Source: an uncultured Candidatus Melainabacteria bacterium (lineage in GTDB: Bacteria > Cyanobacteriota > Vampirovibrionia > Gastranaerophilales > Gastranaerophilaceae). From it: a DNA stretch of 64,000 bases. Below the pieces are notes generated by a model that was given only the letters and a program-made list of their open reading frames with translations, had not been told where the DNA came from and did no database searches. Below are positions 32,535 to 40,570 of the stretch, piece after piece. A program made the position numbers and the translations under genes. The stretch covers positions 1-64,000 of the forward strand of contig CAKUZI010000004.1 of assembly GCA_934717855.1 (NCBI GenBank), written 5' to 3'. Within the stretch, counting starts at the first letter, position 1, and every line of letters begins with the position of its first letter.

Positions 32535-33839
32535 ATGACATTTAATCCATTGAAAGAAAAAGGAATTGCACTTGAAAAACAATTAAGAAGTTGGCACGAT
32601 ATTGTAAAACGTCCGTTTGACAAATACGATGTAGATTGTTATTCAAGAACTCGTCAAATTCTTATGAACGGAATAGAAATTGAAGCTTGGGGGTTTAAAC
32701 ACCATTTTGTAAGAAGCTGTCAAGATTATGATGACAAAAATCTGCTTGCATTAATGCGTAGAATTGAAGATATGCAACAAACTACGGTAAATTGGATGAC
32801 ACCTGCTTGTCAAACGGTTTTAGAAACAACATTGGGTTATGAACAAGTTGCCGTAGATTTGACAGCGTGGCTTGCGCAAAACGAACCTGATGATTATGTA
32901 AAAGAAACATTTAATTTTGGCTTGCTAGAAGACTTTGACCACCTCTACAGATACAGTCAATGGGCTTATATGATTGATGGCATAAATCCGGATCACATTT
33001 TACAGGGAAATACGGATGTTGTGCTTAGCAGACCTACGCAATATCATCATAACGATAACGGATTAAGACTCCGAAAAGCATATGATAAAAATATTACTTC
33101 TCCTCAAACAAAAGTAAATATTTATACACTTATGTCTGCAGAACAACAAACGCATAATTTTTATGCTGAACACGGAATGATGTACGCTAATGACGATTTA
33201 AGAAAAACTTACGGCGAAATTTGCGATGTTGAAGAAGAACACGTTACAATGTACGAAAGTTTAATTGATCCTTGCGAAACACCTTATGAAAAACTGCTTT
33301 TGCATGAATTTACTGAAGTTTGTACATATTACAACTGTTACATGGATGAGGTTAATGACAAATTAAAACCGATTTGGGAAGAATTTTTAGCCTTTGAACT
33401 TGGACATTTACAAATAGCAGCAGAATTATTAAAAAAATACGAAGACCGTGATCCAGAAGAAATTATTGGAAACAAAATTGTACTACCTTGCCACTTTGAA
33501 TGCCAAAAGGATTATGTAACCAATATCTTAGAAAATGAAATAGACAAACGCCTTGATGGCAAGCCAGACATGGGTTATACGACTGTAAATAAACTTTCTG
33601 ATGATTGGGCAAGTTATAAAGCGCAAAATAATATGAATGGTAAAGGAGCTCCTACAGAAAAAACTATTCATCTTATAAAAACAACACTTGGCACAGATAT
33701 CGTTACAGCAGAGACAAAACTTCATAAAAAAGAGCCGGAACTTTTAAAACGAACTCTTGAACCAAATTCAAAAGCACCCGATACGGTTTCTGTTGAAGAA
33801 TATGAAAAAATGATAAAAATAGAACAGCCTGAATTTTAA
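32535..33839 (+). CDS. Ferritin-like diiron protein candidate, unknown function
   Basis: The 434-residue protein is not a recognised family. Several helices carry carboxylate/histidine pairs of the kind used for diiron centres: LLEDFDHLYRYSQ (about 137-149), SAEQQTHNFYAEHG (about 204-217), CDVEEEHVTMYES (about 231-243), LLHEFTEVCTYYN (about 256-268) and AFELGHLQIAAELL (about 290-303). This suggests a ferritin/rubrerythrin-type four-helix bundle, and it is encoded near ferritin. The C-terminal 110 residues are soluble and polar. SD AAAGGA precedes the ATG; an 11-bp terminator follows. Confidence 0.5.
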   Translation: MTFNPLKEKGIALEKQLRSWHDIVKRPFDKYDVDCYSRTRQILMNGIEIEAWGFKHHFVRSCQDYDDKNLLALMRRIEDMQQTTVNWMTPACQTVLETTLGYEQVAVDLTAWLAQNEPDDYVKETFNFGLLEDFDHLYRYSQWAYMIDGINPDHILQGNTDVVLSRPTQYHHNDNGLRLRKAYDKNITSPQTKVNIYTLMSAEQQTHNFYAEHGMMYANDDLRKTYGEICDVEEEHVTMYESLIDPCETPYEKLLLHEFTEVCTYYNCYMDEVNDKLKPIWEEFLAFELGHLQIAAELLKKYEDRDPEEIIGNKIVLPCHFECQKDYVTNILENEIDKRLDGKPDMGYTTVNKLSDDWASYKAQNNMNGKGAPTEKTIHLIKTTLGTDIVTAETKLHKKEPELLKRTLEPNSKAPDTVSVEEYEKMIKIEQPEF

Positions 33840-33840
33840 C

Positions 33841-33867
33841 AAAAAGGAGCTATAAAGCTCCTTTTTT
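33841..33867 (+). terminator. Rho-independent terminator, bidirectional
   Basis: A perfect 11-bp stem AAAAAGGAGCT/AGCTCCTTTTT with loop ATAA lies between the convergent ferritin-like and carbonic anhydrase genes; the A and T flanks make it work both ways. Confidence 0.92.
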
Positions 33868-33872
33868 AATAT

Positions 33873-34448
33873 TTATATTACACTTACCAAACCTGTAGAG
33901 TGGTCAAAGTGACAATTTACAATGCTTGTTTCTCTACTTTTTACGGCTTCGTTAATAATTACGGAATGCTTCATCAGATAATCTTCAACCCATTTTGTAT
34001 GTTCTTGTGCAAAAAAGTTATGACAAGAAATATCTTCTTTTTGGTTTAAAACAGGATAAACACATTTTAAAATAGAAGAGAAGTCTTTCATTGGTTCAGG
34101 GTAATGTTCTTTTGCATATTTCATAACACCGCAATCATCATGCCCCAATAGAATTACAAGCGGAACACGAAGTTTTTTTACTGCATATTCAACGCTTTCA
34201 ATAACATTTGCGCCGGTTGTCATACCTGCAACTCTAACAACAAAAAGTTCTCCAATTCCGCAATCAAAAATAATTTCCGGCACAACTCTTGAATCAGAAC
34301 AAGTTAAAACACACGCATAAGGTTCTTGATGAAATGCGTATTTTTGTAATGTTTCCAATGACATATTTTTTGTTGTCGGAGTTCCGTTAACAAAATTTTT
34401 ATTTCCGTCTAATAATTTTTTTAATTCTTTTTCAGCTCTTTCTATCAT
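33873..34448 (-). CDS. Beta-class carbonic anhydrase
   Basis: The 191-residue protein has zinc ligands and catalytic dyad in CSDSRVVPE (C50, D52, R54) and GHDDCGVM (H103, C106), the pattern of beta-carbonic anhydrases that interconvert CO2 and bicarbonate. It is short but complete. It is transcribed from a promoter whose -10 box is 7 nt before the ATG, so it is probably leaderless. Confidence 0.93.
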   Translation of the reverse strand: MIERAEKELKKLLDGNKNFVNGTPTTKNMSLETLQKYAFHQEPYACVLTCSDSRVVPEIIFDCGIGELFVVRVAGMTTGANVIESVEYAVKKLRVPLVILLGHDDCGVMKYAKEHYPEPMKDFSSILKCVYPVLNQKEDISCHNFFAQEHTKWVEDYLMKHSVIINEAVKSRETSIVNCHFDHSTGLVSVI

Positions 34449-34455
34449 AAAGAAA

Positions 34456-34461
34456 ATTATA
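34456..34461 (-). promoter_or_regulatory. -10 box 7 nt before the carbonic anhydrase ATG
   Basis: On the minus strand TATAAT is followed by TTTCTTT and ATG (34448), with no SD. A second TATAAT lies 9 nt further upstream. Confidence 0.5.
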
Positions 34462-34504
34462 AATTATAAAATCGAAAATGCAAGAGACAAGTTTTGAAAA
34501 ATTT

Positions 34505-36838
34505 TTACAAAATATCTAACGGATCTACGTCAATTGCAAGTCTTATATCTTTTGGCATCGTGATTTTGTTTAAAAAGCTGGAAACAAATTGGTGTCCTTT
34601 TTCACCCATTTTATTTTTTATTAAAATCTGAAAACGATATTTTCCGTTTAATCTCTCGATTACACAAGGAGATGGGCCCAGTACTTCAAGTCTTTCTGAT
34701 ATTCCGAATTTTTCGACCATTAAACTAAGTCGCATTGCAATTTCTTGTGCAGATTTTTCTGCCCTAAAACCGTTTTGAGAGCTTAAAATTAACCTTATAA
34801 TCTGACTAAACGGAGGGTAATCAAATTCTTCACGAGCAGCAATTTCTGTTGCATAAAATTCGCCGTAATTCTGTGATTTTGCACTTTCTAATGCATAAAA
34901 ATCCGGATTATAGGTTTGAAAAAGCACTTTTCCCGCAAACTCTCCTCTTCCGGCACGTCCTGCAACCTGTGTAAGAAGCTGAAATCCTCTTTCAGATGCC
35001 CTAAAATCGGGTAAATTGAAACTTGCATCAGCGGAAATTACTCCAACGAGCGTAACATTAGGATTATCCAATCCTTTGGCAATCATCTGAGTTCCAACCA
35101 AAATATCTATATCGCCTCGTTGAAATTTCTCCAAAAGCCTTATGTGTTCACCTTTTCTAACCAAAATGTCACTATCAATACGTTCAATATTGTTTTCTGG
35201 AAACAAATCTTTTATGTACTGCTCAATTTTTTGCGTACCTGTACCGCTGTTTTTGAAAGCGTCCGAGCCACATTCCGGGCATACATCAGGAAAACGTTCA
35301 ACATGGTTACAATAATGGCATTTCAGCATTTGGTCTTTTGCATGCCAAATCATTGGAATAGCGCAATTAGGGCACTCGATTACGTGTCCGCACGCCTGGC
35401 ATTGCGTGTATGTTGAAAAACCTCGTCGATTAATTAATAAAATTACTTGTTTACCTTGTTCAAGTGTTTCTTTTATCTCAACTTGCATAGGCTTTGAAAT
35501 TACGCTTTTATAAGCCGCACGCCCATATTCCTGCATATTAATCACAAGAACAGGTGGAACTTTCGCATCGTTATAACGTTTTTTTAGTTCAAACAGATTT
35601 CCTGTATTCACGGCTCTGTAGTAAGTTGAAATATCAGGAGTAGCAGAACCCAAAAGAAGTGGGCAGTTGTGAAATTCCGAAAGTTTTCTTGCAACAACTC
35701 TTGCATCATAACGAGGTGCCGGAGTTGTTTGCTTGTAAGCACTTTCGTGTTCCTCATCAATAATAATTAAACCGATATTTTTCAAAGGCGCGAAAACTGC
35801 GGAACGTGCACCCGCAAGAATTTTAATTTCATTTTTATAAAGTTTTTGCCAAACATCGTATCGTTCACCGTCAGAAATACTGCTGTGCCAAATTGCTACA
35901 TCTTCTGTCCCGAATTTTTTTGCCAAACGTTTGGTTAACTGAGACGCAAGCGCAATTTCAGGTGCAAGGAACAAAACATTTTTACCCGCCTTAATCGTGT
36001 CATCAATGAGTTTGAAATAAACTTCAGTTTTTCCGGACGCCGTAACACCATGAAGAAGAATTTCAGGATGATTTGCCCCCCTCTCCCTACCCTCTCTCTG
36101 CAGTGACGAAGGATTGGTTTCAGTGTCATCTGTTGATTTAAATTCTTCGCTTCCTAGCTGCTTAGCCGCATAGCTGCTTAGCTGCCTTTTTATTCCTTCA
36201 TAAACCTTTTTCTGGTCGCCTGAAAGCTCAAAAAGTGCCTCACGTTCTGTTATTTGCAAAATATCAAGCGGGTTTCTGTACAATTCTTCCTGATAAAGTT
36301 TTACACAGCCTAACGTTTCGAGCTTCTTTACTGTTGCACGAGTTGTTTTTGCGTATTTTTCAAACAAAATCAAAGGCATTTTTCCTGATTTTTCAAGAAG
36401 TTTCAAAATCTCTGTCTGGCGTTTTGTTGCACCGTCATATTTTTCAAATTCAATCAGAGTTTCGGTTTTTGAAGCTTTTTCGATTAATTTCATCGGAATT
36501 ACAGCGTTTAATACAGTTACCAAGTCGCAACAGTAATAATTTGCCACCCATTCCAAAAGTTTCAAATAATCTATTGAAAAAAGTGGAGTTTCATCAATAA
36601 TTTTGCTGATTTTTTTTACTTTAAAATCTCCTGCCAAGTAATCTGAAAAACCGACACAAAAGGCATTTGTAAGTCCTTGTCTGCCAAAAGGCACAAGAAT
36701 TGCCTGACCGATTTGGATTTTGTCTTTCATTTCGTCAGGTATTAAATAGCTAAATGTTTTTACGCCCAACCCCTTTATATTCACAAGTGCTGAGGCGTAT
36801 TTTTGTTGTGTCGGTTGTTCAAAAAGACTAGTTTGCAT
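34505..36838 (-). CDS. priA: Primosomal helicase PriA with an in-frame repeat insertion
   Basis: The 777-residue protein has the PriA N-terminal DNA-binding domain, helicase motifs (GVTASGKT at 264-271, where the common form is GVTGSGKT; DEEHESAYKQ; GSATPDIS), the cysteine cluster CQACGHVIECPNC...CHYCNHVERFPDVCPECG that binds zinc, and QVAGRAGRG. PriA restarts collapsed replication forks. Residues 221-257 (SSYAAKQLGSEEFKSTDD..., ...QREGRERGANHP) are absent from normal PriA and are encoded by a dispersed repeat. The insert lies in the linker just before the Walker A, where it may be tolerated. No SD is obvious before the ATG. Confidence 0.93.
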   Translation of the reverse strand: MQTSLFEQPTQQKYASALVNIKGLGVKTFSYLIPDEMKDKIQIGQAILVPFGRQGLTNAFCVGFSDYLAGDFKVKKISKIIDETPLFSIDYLKLLEWVANYYCCDLVTVLNAVIPMKLIEKASKTETLIEFEKYDGATKRQTEILKLLEKSGKMPLILFEKYAKTTRATVKKLETLGCVKLYQEELYRNPLDILQITEREALFELSGDQKKVYEGIKRQLSSYAAKQLGSEEFKSTDDTETNPSSLQREGRERGANHPEILLHGVTASGKTEVYFKLIDDTIKAGKNVLFLAPEIALASQLTKRLAKKFGTEDVAIWHSSISDGERYDVWQKLYKNEIKILAGARSAVFAPLKNIGLIIIDEEHESAYKQTTPAPRYDARVVARKLSEFHNCPLLLGSATPDISTYYRAVNTGNLFELKKRYNDAKVPPVLVINMQEYGRAAYKSVISKPMQVEIKETLEQGKQVILLINRRGFSTYTQCQACGHVIECPNCAIPMIWHAKDQMLKCHYCNHVERFPDVCPECGSDAFKNSGTGTQKIEQYIKDLFPENNIERIDSDILVRKGEHIRLLEKFQRGDIDILVGTQMIAKGLDNPNVTLVGVISADASFNLPDFRASERGFQLLTQVAGRAGRGEFAGKVLFQTYNPDFYALESAKSQNYGEFYATEIAAREEFDYPPFSQIIRLILSSQNGFRAEKSAQEIAMRLSLMVEKFGISERLEVLGPSPCVIERLNGKYRFQILIKNKMGEKGHQFVSSFLNKITMPKDIRLAIDVDPLDIL
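36068..36178. repeat. Dispersed repeat inserted in frame within priA
   Basis: About 111 bp carry CTGCTTAGCCGCATAGCTGC-type tandem words and CCCTCTCCC/CTCTCTGC pyrimidine tracts also found in the intergenic repeats (19490, 55860, 61980). The reading frame stays open through it and adds 37 codons. Confidence 0.7.
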
Positions 36839-36848
36839 GGGTTAAGAT

Positions 36849-36965
36849 GGTGAATAGTGAGTGGTGAATAGTGAATAGTTCTTTTCATTCGCTTCGCTCA
36901 AAAATATATTTTAGCGTTTTTGTATCTGTAATGGTCTACTCACTATTCACCACTCACCATTCACT
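36849..36965. repeat. Dispersed palindromic repeat, family A copy 2
   Basis: Arms are GTGAATAGTGAGTGGTGAAT and its near complement (CTATTCACCACTCACCATTC); the interior contains CATTCGCTTCGCTCA, shared with copy 4. It separates priA from the PC4-like gene. Confidence 0.78.
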
Positions 36966-36969
36966 AACT

Positions 36970-37203
36970 TTATTCTTCCTCCATAAATTCTTTTTTAGCT
37001 TCTTGAATAGCTTCTTCAAGTAAGTCTATTTGTTCAGGAGTAAAAGTTACGCCTTTTTTAGTTGGAAGCCAAGTTTGACCATCATCAGTTGTGTAGAATA
37101 TTCTCATGTTCAAATAGCTTTTTCCTTTGTATTCGCTAATTGAAATTTGTAATTGTTCTGTGTCTGTTCTTTCGATTGCTGCTAATAATTTTGCGTCTGC
37201 CAT
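36970..37203 (-). CDS. PC4/YdbC-like transcriptional coactivator
   Basis: The 77-residue protein matches the PC4 single-stranded DNA-binding fold: ISEYKGKSYLNMRIFYTTDD (strands 1-3) then WLPTKKGVTFTPEQIDLLEE (strand and helix). Bacterial members bind ssDNA and are suggested to act in transcription or repair. SD GGAGAG precedes the ATG. Two family A repeats bracket the gene. Confidence 0.85.
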   Translation of the reverse strand: MADAKLLAAIERTDTEQLQISISEYKGKSYLNMRIFYTTDDGQTWLPTKKGVTFTPEQIDLLEEAIQEAKKEFMEEE

Positions 37204-37226
37204 TGTTCTCTCCTTTTATTTATAAA

Positions 37227-37341
37227 GTGAATGGTGAGTAGTGAGTTGTGAATGGTCTTTATAGCTCACTTTGTTCGGGAATAGCTTTTGTGCAATAGCA
37301 CTTGTAACGGACTATTCACTAATCACTATTCACCACTCACT
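37227..37341. repeat. Dispersed palindromic repeat, family A copy 3
   Basis: Arms are GTGAATGGTGAGTAGTGAG and CTATTCACCACTCAC; the interior differs from copies 2, 4 and 5 and contains a small hairpin (TTTGTGCAATAGCAC) and TGTAACGGAC, shared with the repeat at 19321. Confidence 0.75.
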
Positions 37342-37400
37342 CAATTTATCATACCACAGAAATTTTCATGTTAAAATAAGAAAAAATAAGGAGAAAAATT

Positions 37401-38150
37401 ATGATAAAAATTGCAGTTTGCGGAGCTATGGGTAAAATGGGCAAGGAAGTTTGTCTTGCTGTTGAAGAATGTCCTCAAACAGAATTGGTTGCAAAAATTG
37501 ATATTGCAAGTGAGGGAATGTACCATTCTATTTATGACGCTCATAGAGTTGAAGAAATTGATGTATTGGTTGACTTTACACAGCCCAAATCTATTTTTGA
37601 AAACGCTAAATATTGTTTGAATAACGGGATTAAGATTGTTATCGGAACGACCGGACTATCTGATGAACAGATTGCGGAATTGAAAAAACTTTCACAAGAA
37701 AAAAATGTTGGTTGTTTGATTGCTCCAAACTTTTCAACCGGTGCAGTTTTGATGATGATGTTTGCAAAACAAGCTTCTAAATATTTTGATAACGCAGAAA
37801 TTATTGAACTTCACCATAACCAGAAAAAAGATGCACCGTCTGGAACAGCTATCAAAACAGCCGCAATGATGGCAGAAGTAAAAGATGATTTTACAAAAAA
37901 CAATTGTCCTGAAACAGAAACAATTGAGGGCGCAAGAGGTGGAAATTCTTATTCTAATATCCATATTCACTCTGTAAGAATGCCTGGTTATATTGCATCA
38001 CAAGAGGTTATTTTCGGTTCGTCTGGACAAATTATGACAATCAGACACGATTCAATGGACAGAAAATGTTATATGCAAGGTGTAATGCTTGCTGTTAAAC
38101 ATGTTTTTATGGAAAACGATTTTGTCTATGGATTGGATAATATATTATAA
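37401..38150 (+). CDS. dapB: 4-hydroxy-tetrahydrodipicolinate reductase
   Basis: The 249-residue protein has the dinucleotide-binding GAMGKMGKE (8-16), the substrate motif ELHHNQKKDAPSGTA (about 137-151; catalytic His and Lys) and the C-terminal GxxGQ-like VIFGSSGQIMTIRHDS. It reduces the dihydrodipicolinate precursor in lysine and DAP synthesis, using NADPH or NADH. SD GGAG precedes the ATG; a terminator follows. Confidence 0.95.
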   Translation: MIKIAVCGAMGKMGKEVCLAVEECPQTELVAKIDIASEGMYHSIYDAHRVEEIDVLVDFTQPKSIFENAKYCLNNGIKIVIGTTGLSDEQIAELKKLSQEKNVGCLIAPNFSTGAVLMMMFAKQASKYFDNAEIIELHHNQKKDAPSGTAIKTAAMMAEVKDDFTKNNCPETETIEGARGGNSYSNIHIHSVRMPGYIASQEVIFGSSGQIMTIRHDSMDRKCYMQGVMLAVKHVFMENDFVYGLDNIL

Positions 38151-38160
38151 TTTATAAAAC

Positions 38161-38181
38161 AGGGTGCGATTTTCGCACCCT
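38161..38181 (+). terminator. Terminator after dapB
   Basis: A 9-bp stem AGGGTGCGA/TCGCACCCT with a 3-nt loop is followed by TTAAATTTATTTT. Confidence 0.75.
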
Positions 38182-38257
38182 TAAATTTATTTTGATAAAT
38201 CTGTTAAATCTTTTTTAGCACATAAGGCAAGTTATAAAAATTAGCCAATATTCATGC

Positions 38258-38263
38258 TATAAT
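38258..38263 (+). promoter_or_regulatory. Extended -10 box 6 nt before the purB ATG
   Basis: TGCTATAAT (TG-n-TATAAT) is followed by AAACTT and then ATG at 38270. No SD fits in the gap, so the mRNA is probably leaderless. Confidence 0.55.
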
Positions 38264-38269
38264 AAACTT

Positions 38270-39562
38270 ATGATTGATAGATATTCACGTGAAGAAATGA
38301 AAAAAATTTGGGATTTAAATTCAAAATTCCAATACTACTTGGATGTAGAAATTGCGGTAGCAGAAGCTTATGCAGAGTTAGGAACTTTTCCTAAAGAAGA
38401 TATTGAAAAGCTTAAAGAAAAAGCAAGTTTTAATGTTGAAAGAATTGACGAAATTGAGGCAGAAGTTAAACATGATGTCATTGCTTTTTTGACTTGTGTT
38501 AACGAAAGTCTCGGCGAGTTGGCAAAATATATGCACGTTGGAATGACTAGCTCTGACGTGATAGATACTGCTTTTGCCCTCCAAATACAAGATAGTGGGA
38601 AAATTATTCTTAAAGATTTAGATGAAACAATTCAATCAATGAAAGAATTGGCACAAAAGCATAAAGATACAGTTTGTATTGGTCGTTCACACGGAATACA
38701 TGCGGAAATTATGACTTTTGGGGTTAAAATTTGCAATTGGATTGATATTTTAGAACGTCAACGAGCAAATTTTATTCACGCTTTGGATGAAATTAGAGTT
38801 GGGCAAATTTCCGGACCTGTCGGAACTTATAGTAATATTCCACCGGAAGTTGAAGCAATTACTTGCAAAAAACTTGGTTTAATGCCGGCAAGAGTTTCAA
38901 CTCAAATTATTGCAAGAGACTATCACGCATACTTTATGCAGTCTTTAGCATTGATCGCAAGTGTGATTGAACAATTTGCAACAGAAATCAGACATTTGCA
39001 AAGAACAGAGGTTTTAGAAGTTGAAGAGGGTTTTGGTAAAAAACAAAAAGGATCTTCTGCTATGCCACACAAGAAAAATCCTGTTTTGTCAGAAAATTTA
39101 TGTGGGTTGGCGCGTGTTGTTCGTGCAAATTCGATTGTTGCGTTGGAAAATATTCCGCTCTGGCATGAAAGAGATATTTCTCACAGTTCTGCGGAAAGAA
39201 TTGTTTTTCCGGATAGTTTTATGCTTGTAGATTTTATGCTAAACAGATTTAATGGGATTGTGAAAAATCTTGTTGTCCACGAAAAAAATATGTTGAAAAA
39301 TACAAATAAATTTGGTGGAATTGTTTATTCTCAGAGAGTTTTGCTTAAGTTAATCGAAAAAGGTTTGACAAGAGAAGATGCGTATAGACTTGTTCAGCGC
39401 AACGCACTTGATGCTTTTGAAAACGATGGAGATTTTCGAATTAATCTGCTAAATGATAAAGATGTTGAAAAACTCTTAACGCCGTCTGAAATAGATGAAA
39501 TTTTCAACAAAGATGACTTCTTGAAAAATGTAAACCAAATCTATTCAAGAGTCTTAGGATAA
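38270..39562 (+). CDS. purB: Adenylosuccinate lyase
   Basis: The 430-residue protein carries the fumarase/aspartase superfamily signature GSSAMPHKKNPV (about 262-273) and SHGIHAE (about 141; catalytic His region) and TSSDV. It cleaves SAICAR and adenylosuccinate, releasing fumarate, in purine synthesis. The size matches the family. The transcript appears leaderless. Confidence 0.95.
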   Translation: MIDRYSREEMKKIWDLNSKFQYYLDVEIAVAEAYAELGTFPKEDIEKLKEKASFNVERIDEIEAEVKHDVIAFLTCVNESLGELAKYMHVGMTSSDVIDTAFALQIQDSGKIILKDLDETIQSMKELAQKHKDTVCIGRSHGIHAEIMTFGVKICNWIDILERQRANFIHALDEIRVGQISGPVGTYSNIPPEVEAITCKKLGLMPARVSTQIIARDYHAYFMQSLALIASVIEQFATEIRHLQRTEVLEVEEGFGKKQKGSSAMPHKKNPVLSENLCGLARVVRANSIVALENIPLWHERDISHSSAERIVFPDSFMLVDFMLNRFNGIVKNLVVHEKNMLKNTNKFGGIVYSQRVLLKLIEKGLTREDAYRLVQRNALDAFENDGDFRINLLNDKDVEKLLTPSEIDEIFNKDDFLKNVNQIYSRVLG

Positions 39563-39681
39563 AATTGTTCATTGAAATAAAAATATAATGGGGCTAAGCC
39601 TGTATCTTTTCAAAAAAAACTTTAGCACAACAAAACACTTTAGCTGAGGGCTAATAGTTTTAAAGAAAGGAGGGTTAAATT

Positions 39682-39759
39682 ATGGAAAATATCAATTTAA
39701 GTCTTATGATTTTATTTTTGATTATTTATATAATAAATACCGCCCAACAAAAACGTTAA
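39682..39759 (+). CDS. 25-residue holin-like type I toxin
   Basis: The small ORF begins with a strong SD (AAGGAGGG, 7 nt before ATG) and encodes MENINLSLMILFLIIYIINT followed by AQQKR: a short hydrophilic start, one membrane helix and a basic end. That is the layout of TxpA/holin-like type I toxins ('..LMI..F...' plus terminal K/R). A convergent antisense promoter lies just downstream and two hairpins surround the 3' end, as in type I toxin-antitoxin loci. Toxins of this kind depolarise the membrane when the antisense RNA is limiting. The ORF is below normal annotation size limits. Confidence 0.68.
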   Translation: MENINLSLMILFLIIYIINTAQQKR

Positions 39760-39810
39760 GCGGTACTTTAGCCATTTACAGGTTACGGTAGTTAGAGCTA
39801 CCGCCCCTAT
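39731..39810 (-). ncRNA. Candidate antisense antitoxin RNA to the small toxin
   Basis: Transcription from the minus-strand promoter at 39817-39844 would begin near 39810. It would form the hairpin CGGTAG/CTACCG (39786-39803) and end at the hairpin TACCGC/GCGGTA (39738-39765) followed by TATTTATT. It overlaps the last codons and 3' UTR of the toxin mRNA. Ends are estimated by eye. Confidence 0.5.
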
Positions 39811-39816
39811 ATTGAT

Positions 39817-39844
39817 ATTATAACATATCTTTTACGTTTTTCAA
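39817..39844 (-). promoter_or_regulatory. Antisense promoter of the type I locus
   Basis: On the minus strand: TTGAAA (39839-39844), 16-nt spacer, TGTTATAAT with TATAAT at 39817-39822. Confidence 0.65.
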
Positions 39845-39890
39845 GTGTTTAAAATCAGGTTATATAAAAAAGAAATAGAAAGGGTTAAAA

Positions 39891-40154
39891 ATGTGTAAAA
39901 AAATTAGTGTAAAAATTTGTTTAGGAACGACTTGCTTTGTAATGGGCGCATCAAATTTGCAAGAACTTATGGATTCAATTCCAGCAAAATATGCTGACAA
40001 AGTTGAGGTTGCAGGAGTGCCGTGTTTAGGTTTATGCTCTTCTGACTGGGAATCTTCCAAAGCGCCTTATGTTAAAATTGATGACGATGTTATAAGTGAG
40101 GCAACTGTTGAAAAAGTTATTAAGGCAATTGATAAAAAATTGTTAAACTTATAA
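39891..40154 (+). CDS. Thioredoxin-like [2Fe-2S] ferredoxin (NuoE/HydA-associated type)
   Basis: The 87-residue protein has four cysteines in the pattern CX4C (CLGTTC, 10-15) and CX3C (CLGLC, 45-49), followed by APYVKIDDDVISEATVEKVI, the thioredoxin-like [2Fe-2S] domain seen in NuoE C-termini and stand-alone ferredoxins. It transfers electrons, probably to or from a hydrogenase or dehydrogenase not in this window. SD AAAGGG precedes the ATG. Confidence 0.82.
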   Translation: MCKKISVKICLGTTCFVMGASNLQELMDSIPAKYADKVEVAGVPCLGLCSSDWESSKAPYVKIDDDVISEATVEKVIKAIDKKLLNL

Positions 40155-40170
40155 TAAATATTTATGAAGA

Positions 40171-40204
40171 AAAAGCAAAATCTGTTTTTAGATTTTGCTT
40201 TTTT
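40171..40204 (+). terminator. Terminator after the [2Fe-2S] ferredoxin gene
   Basis: A 13-bp stem AAAAGCAAAATCT/AGATTTTGCTTTT with a 6-nt loop and a T tail. It also fits as a leftward terminator for the gene at 40215-40415. Confidence 0.88.
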
Positions 40205-40214
40205 AGTAATTTTA

Positions 40215-40415
40215 CTAGCCTTCAGCCACAACAGTTGTAAGAAGTTCACCATAACTATTCATTGAACCGTCAGTTTCTTCTACTACGTAGTTATAATTTT
40301 CTTTTCCTGCGATTGCTTTTTCAGCTTTTTCTAAAGCTTCATCGTAATCTTTTGTCTCTGCAACTAATGTTTTTGAAAATTCAGATTTGTTTTTGATTGT
40401 GTAAATATGGTACAT
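40215..40415 (-). CDS. Small hypothetical protein
   Basis: The 66-residue soluble protein (MYHIYTIKNKSEFSKTLVAE then DYDEALEKAEKAIAGKENYN) is not recognised. It resembles short alpha/beta proteins with a central amphipathic helix. SD AAAGGA is 7 nt before the ATG. It is isolated between a terminator and a dispersed repeat. Confidence 0.6.
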   Translation of the reverse strand: MYHIYTIKNKSEFSKTLVAETKDYDEALEKAEKAIAGKENYNYVVEETDGSMNSYGELLTTVVAEG

Positions 40416-40452
40416 ATATTTGTCCTTTCTTGGGTTAAGTAAGAAGTTATAA

Positions 40453-40570
40453 GTGGATAGTGAATAGTGAGTGGTGAATGGTTCATTTAGTTCGCTTCGC
40501 TCAATATATATTAGTGCCTAGCACCGTAAAGAACTACTCACTTCTCACAATTCACTATTCACCTTCCACC
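40453..40570. repeat. Dispersed palindromic repeat, family A copy 4
   Basis: Arms are of GTGAATAGTGAGTGGTGAAT type. The interior at 40484-40534 is the reverse complement of the interior of copy 5 (41260-41312) with about 49 of 53 positions identical. The right arm runs into the end of cysE and supplies its stop codon (TGA, 40559-40561). Confidence 0.8.

Noticed and set aside
36235..36600. 121-codon plus-strand ORF inside priA
   Set aside because: It is antisense to well-conserved PriA sequence and has no SD or homology pattern.
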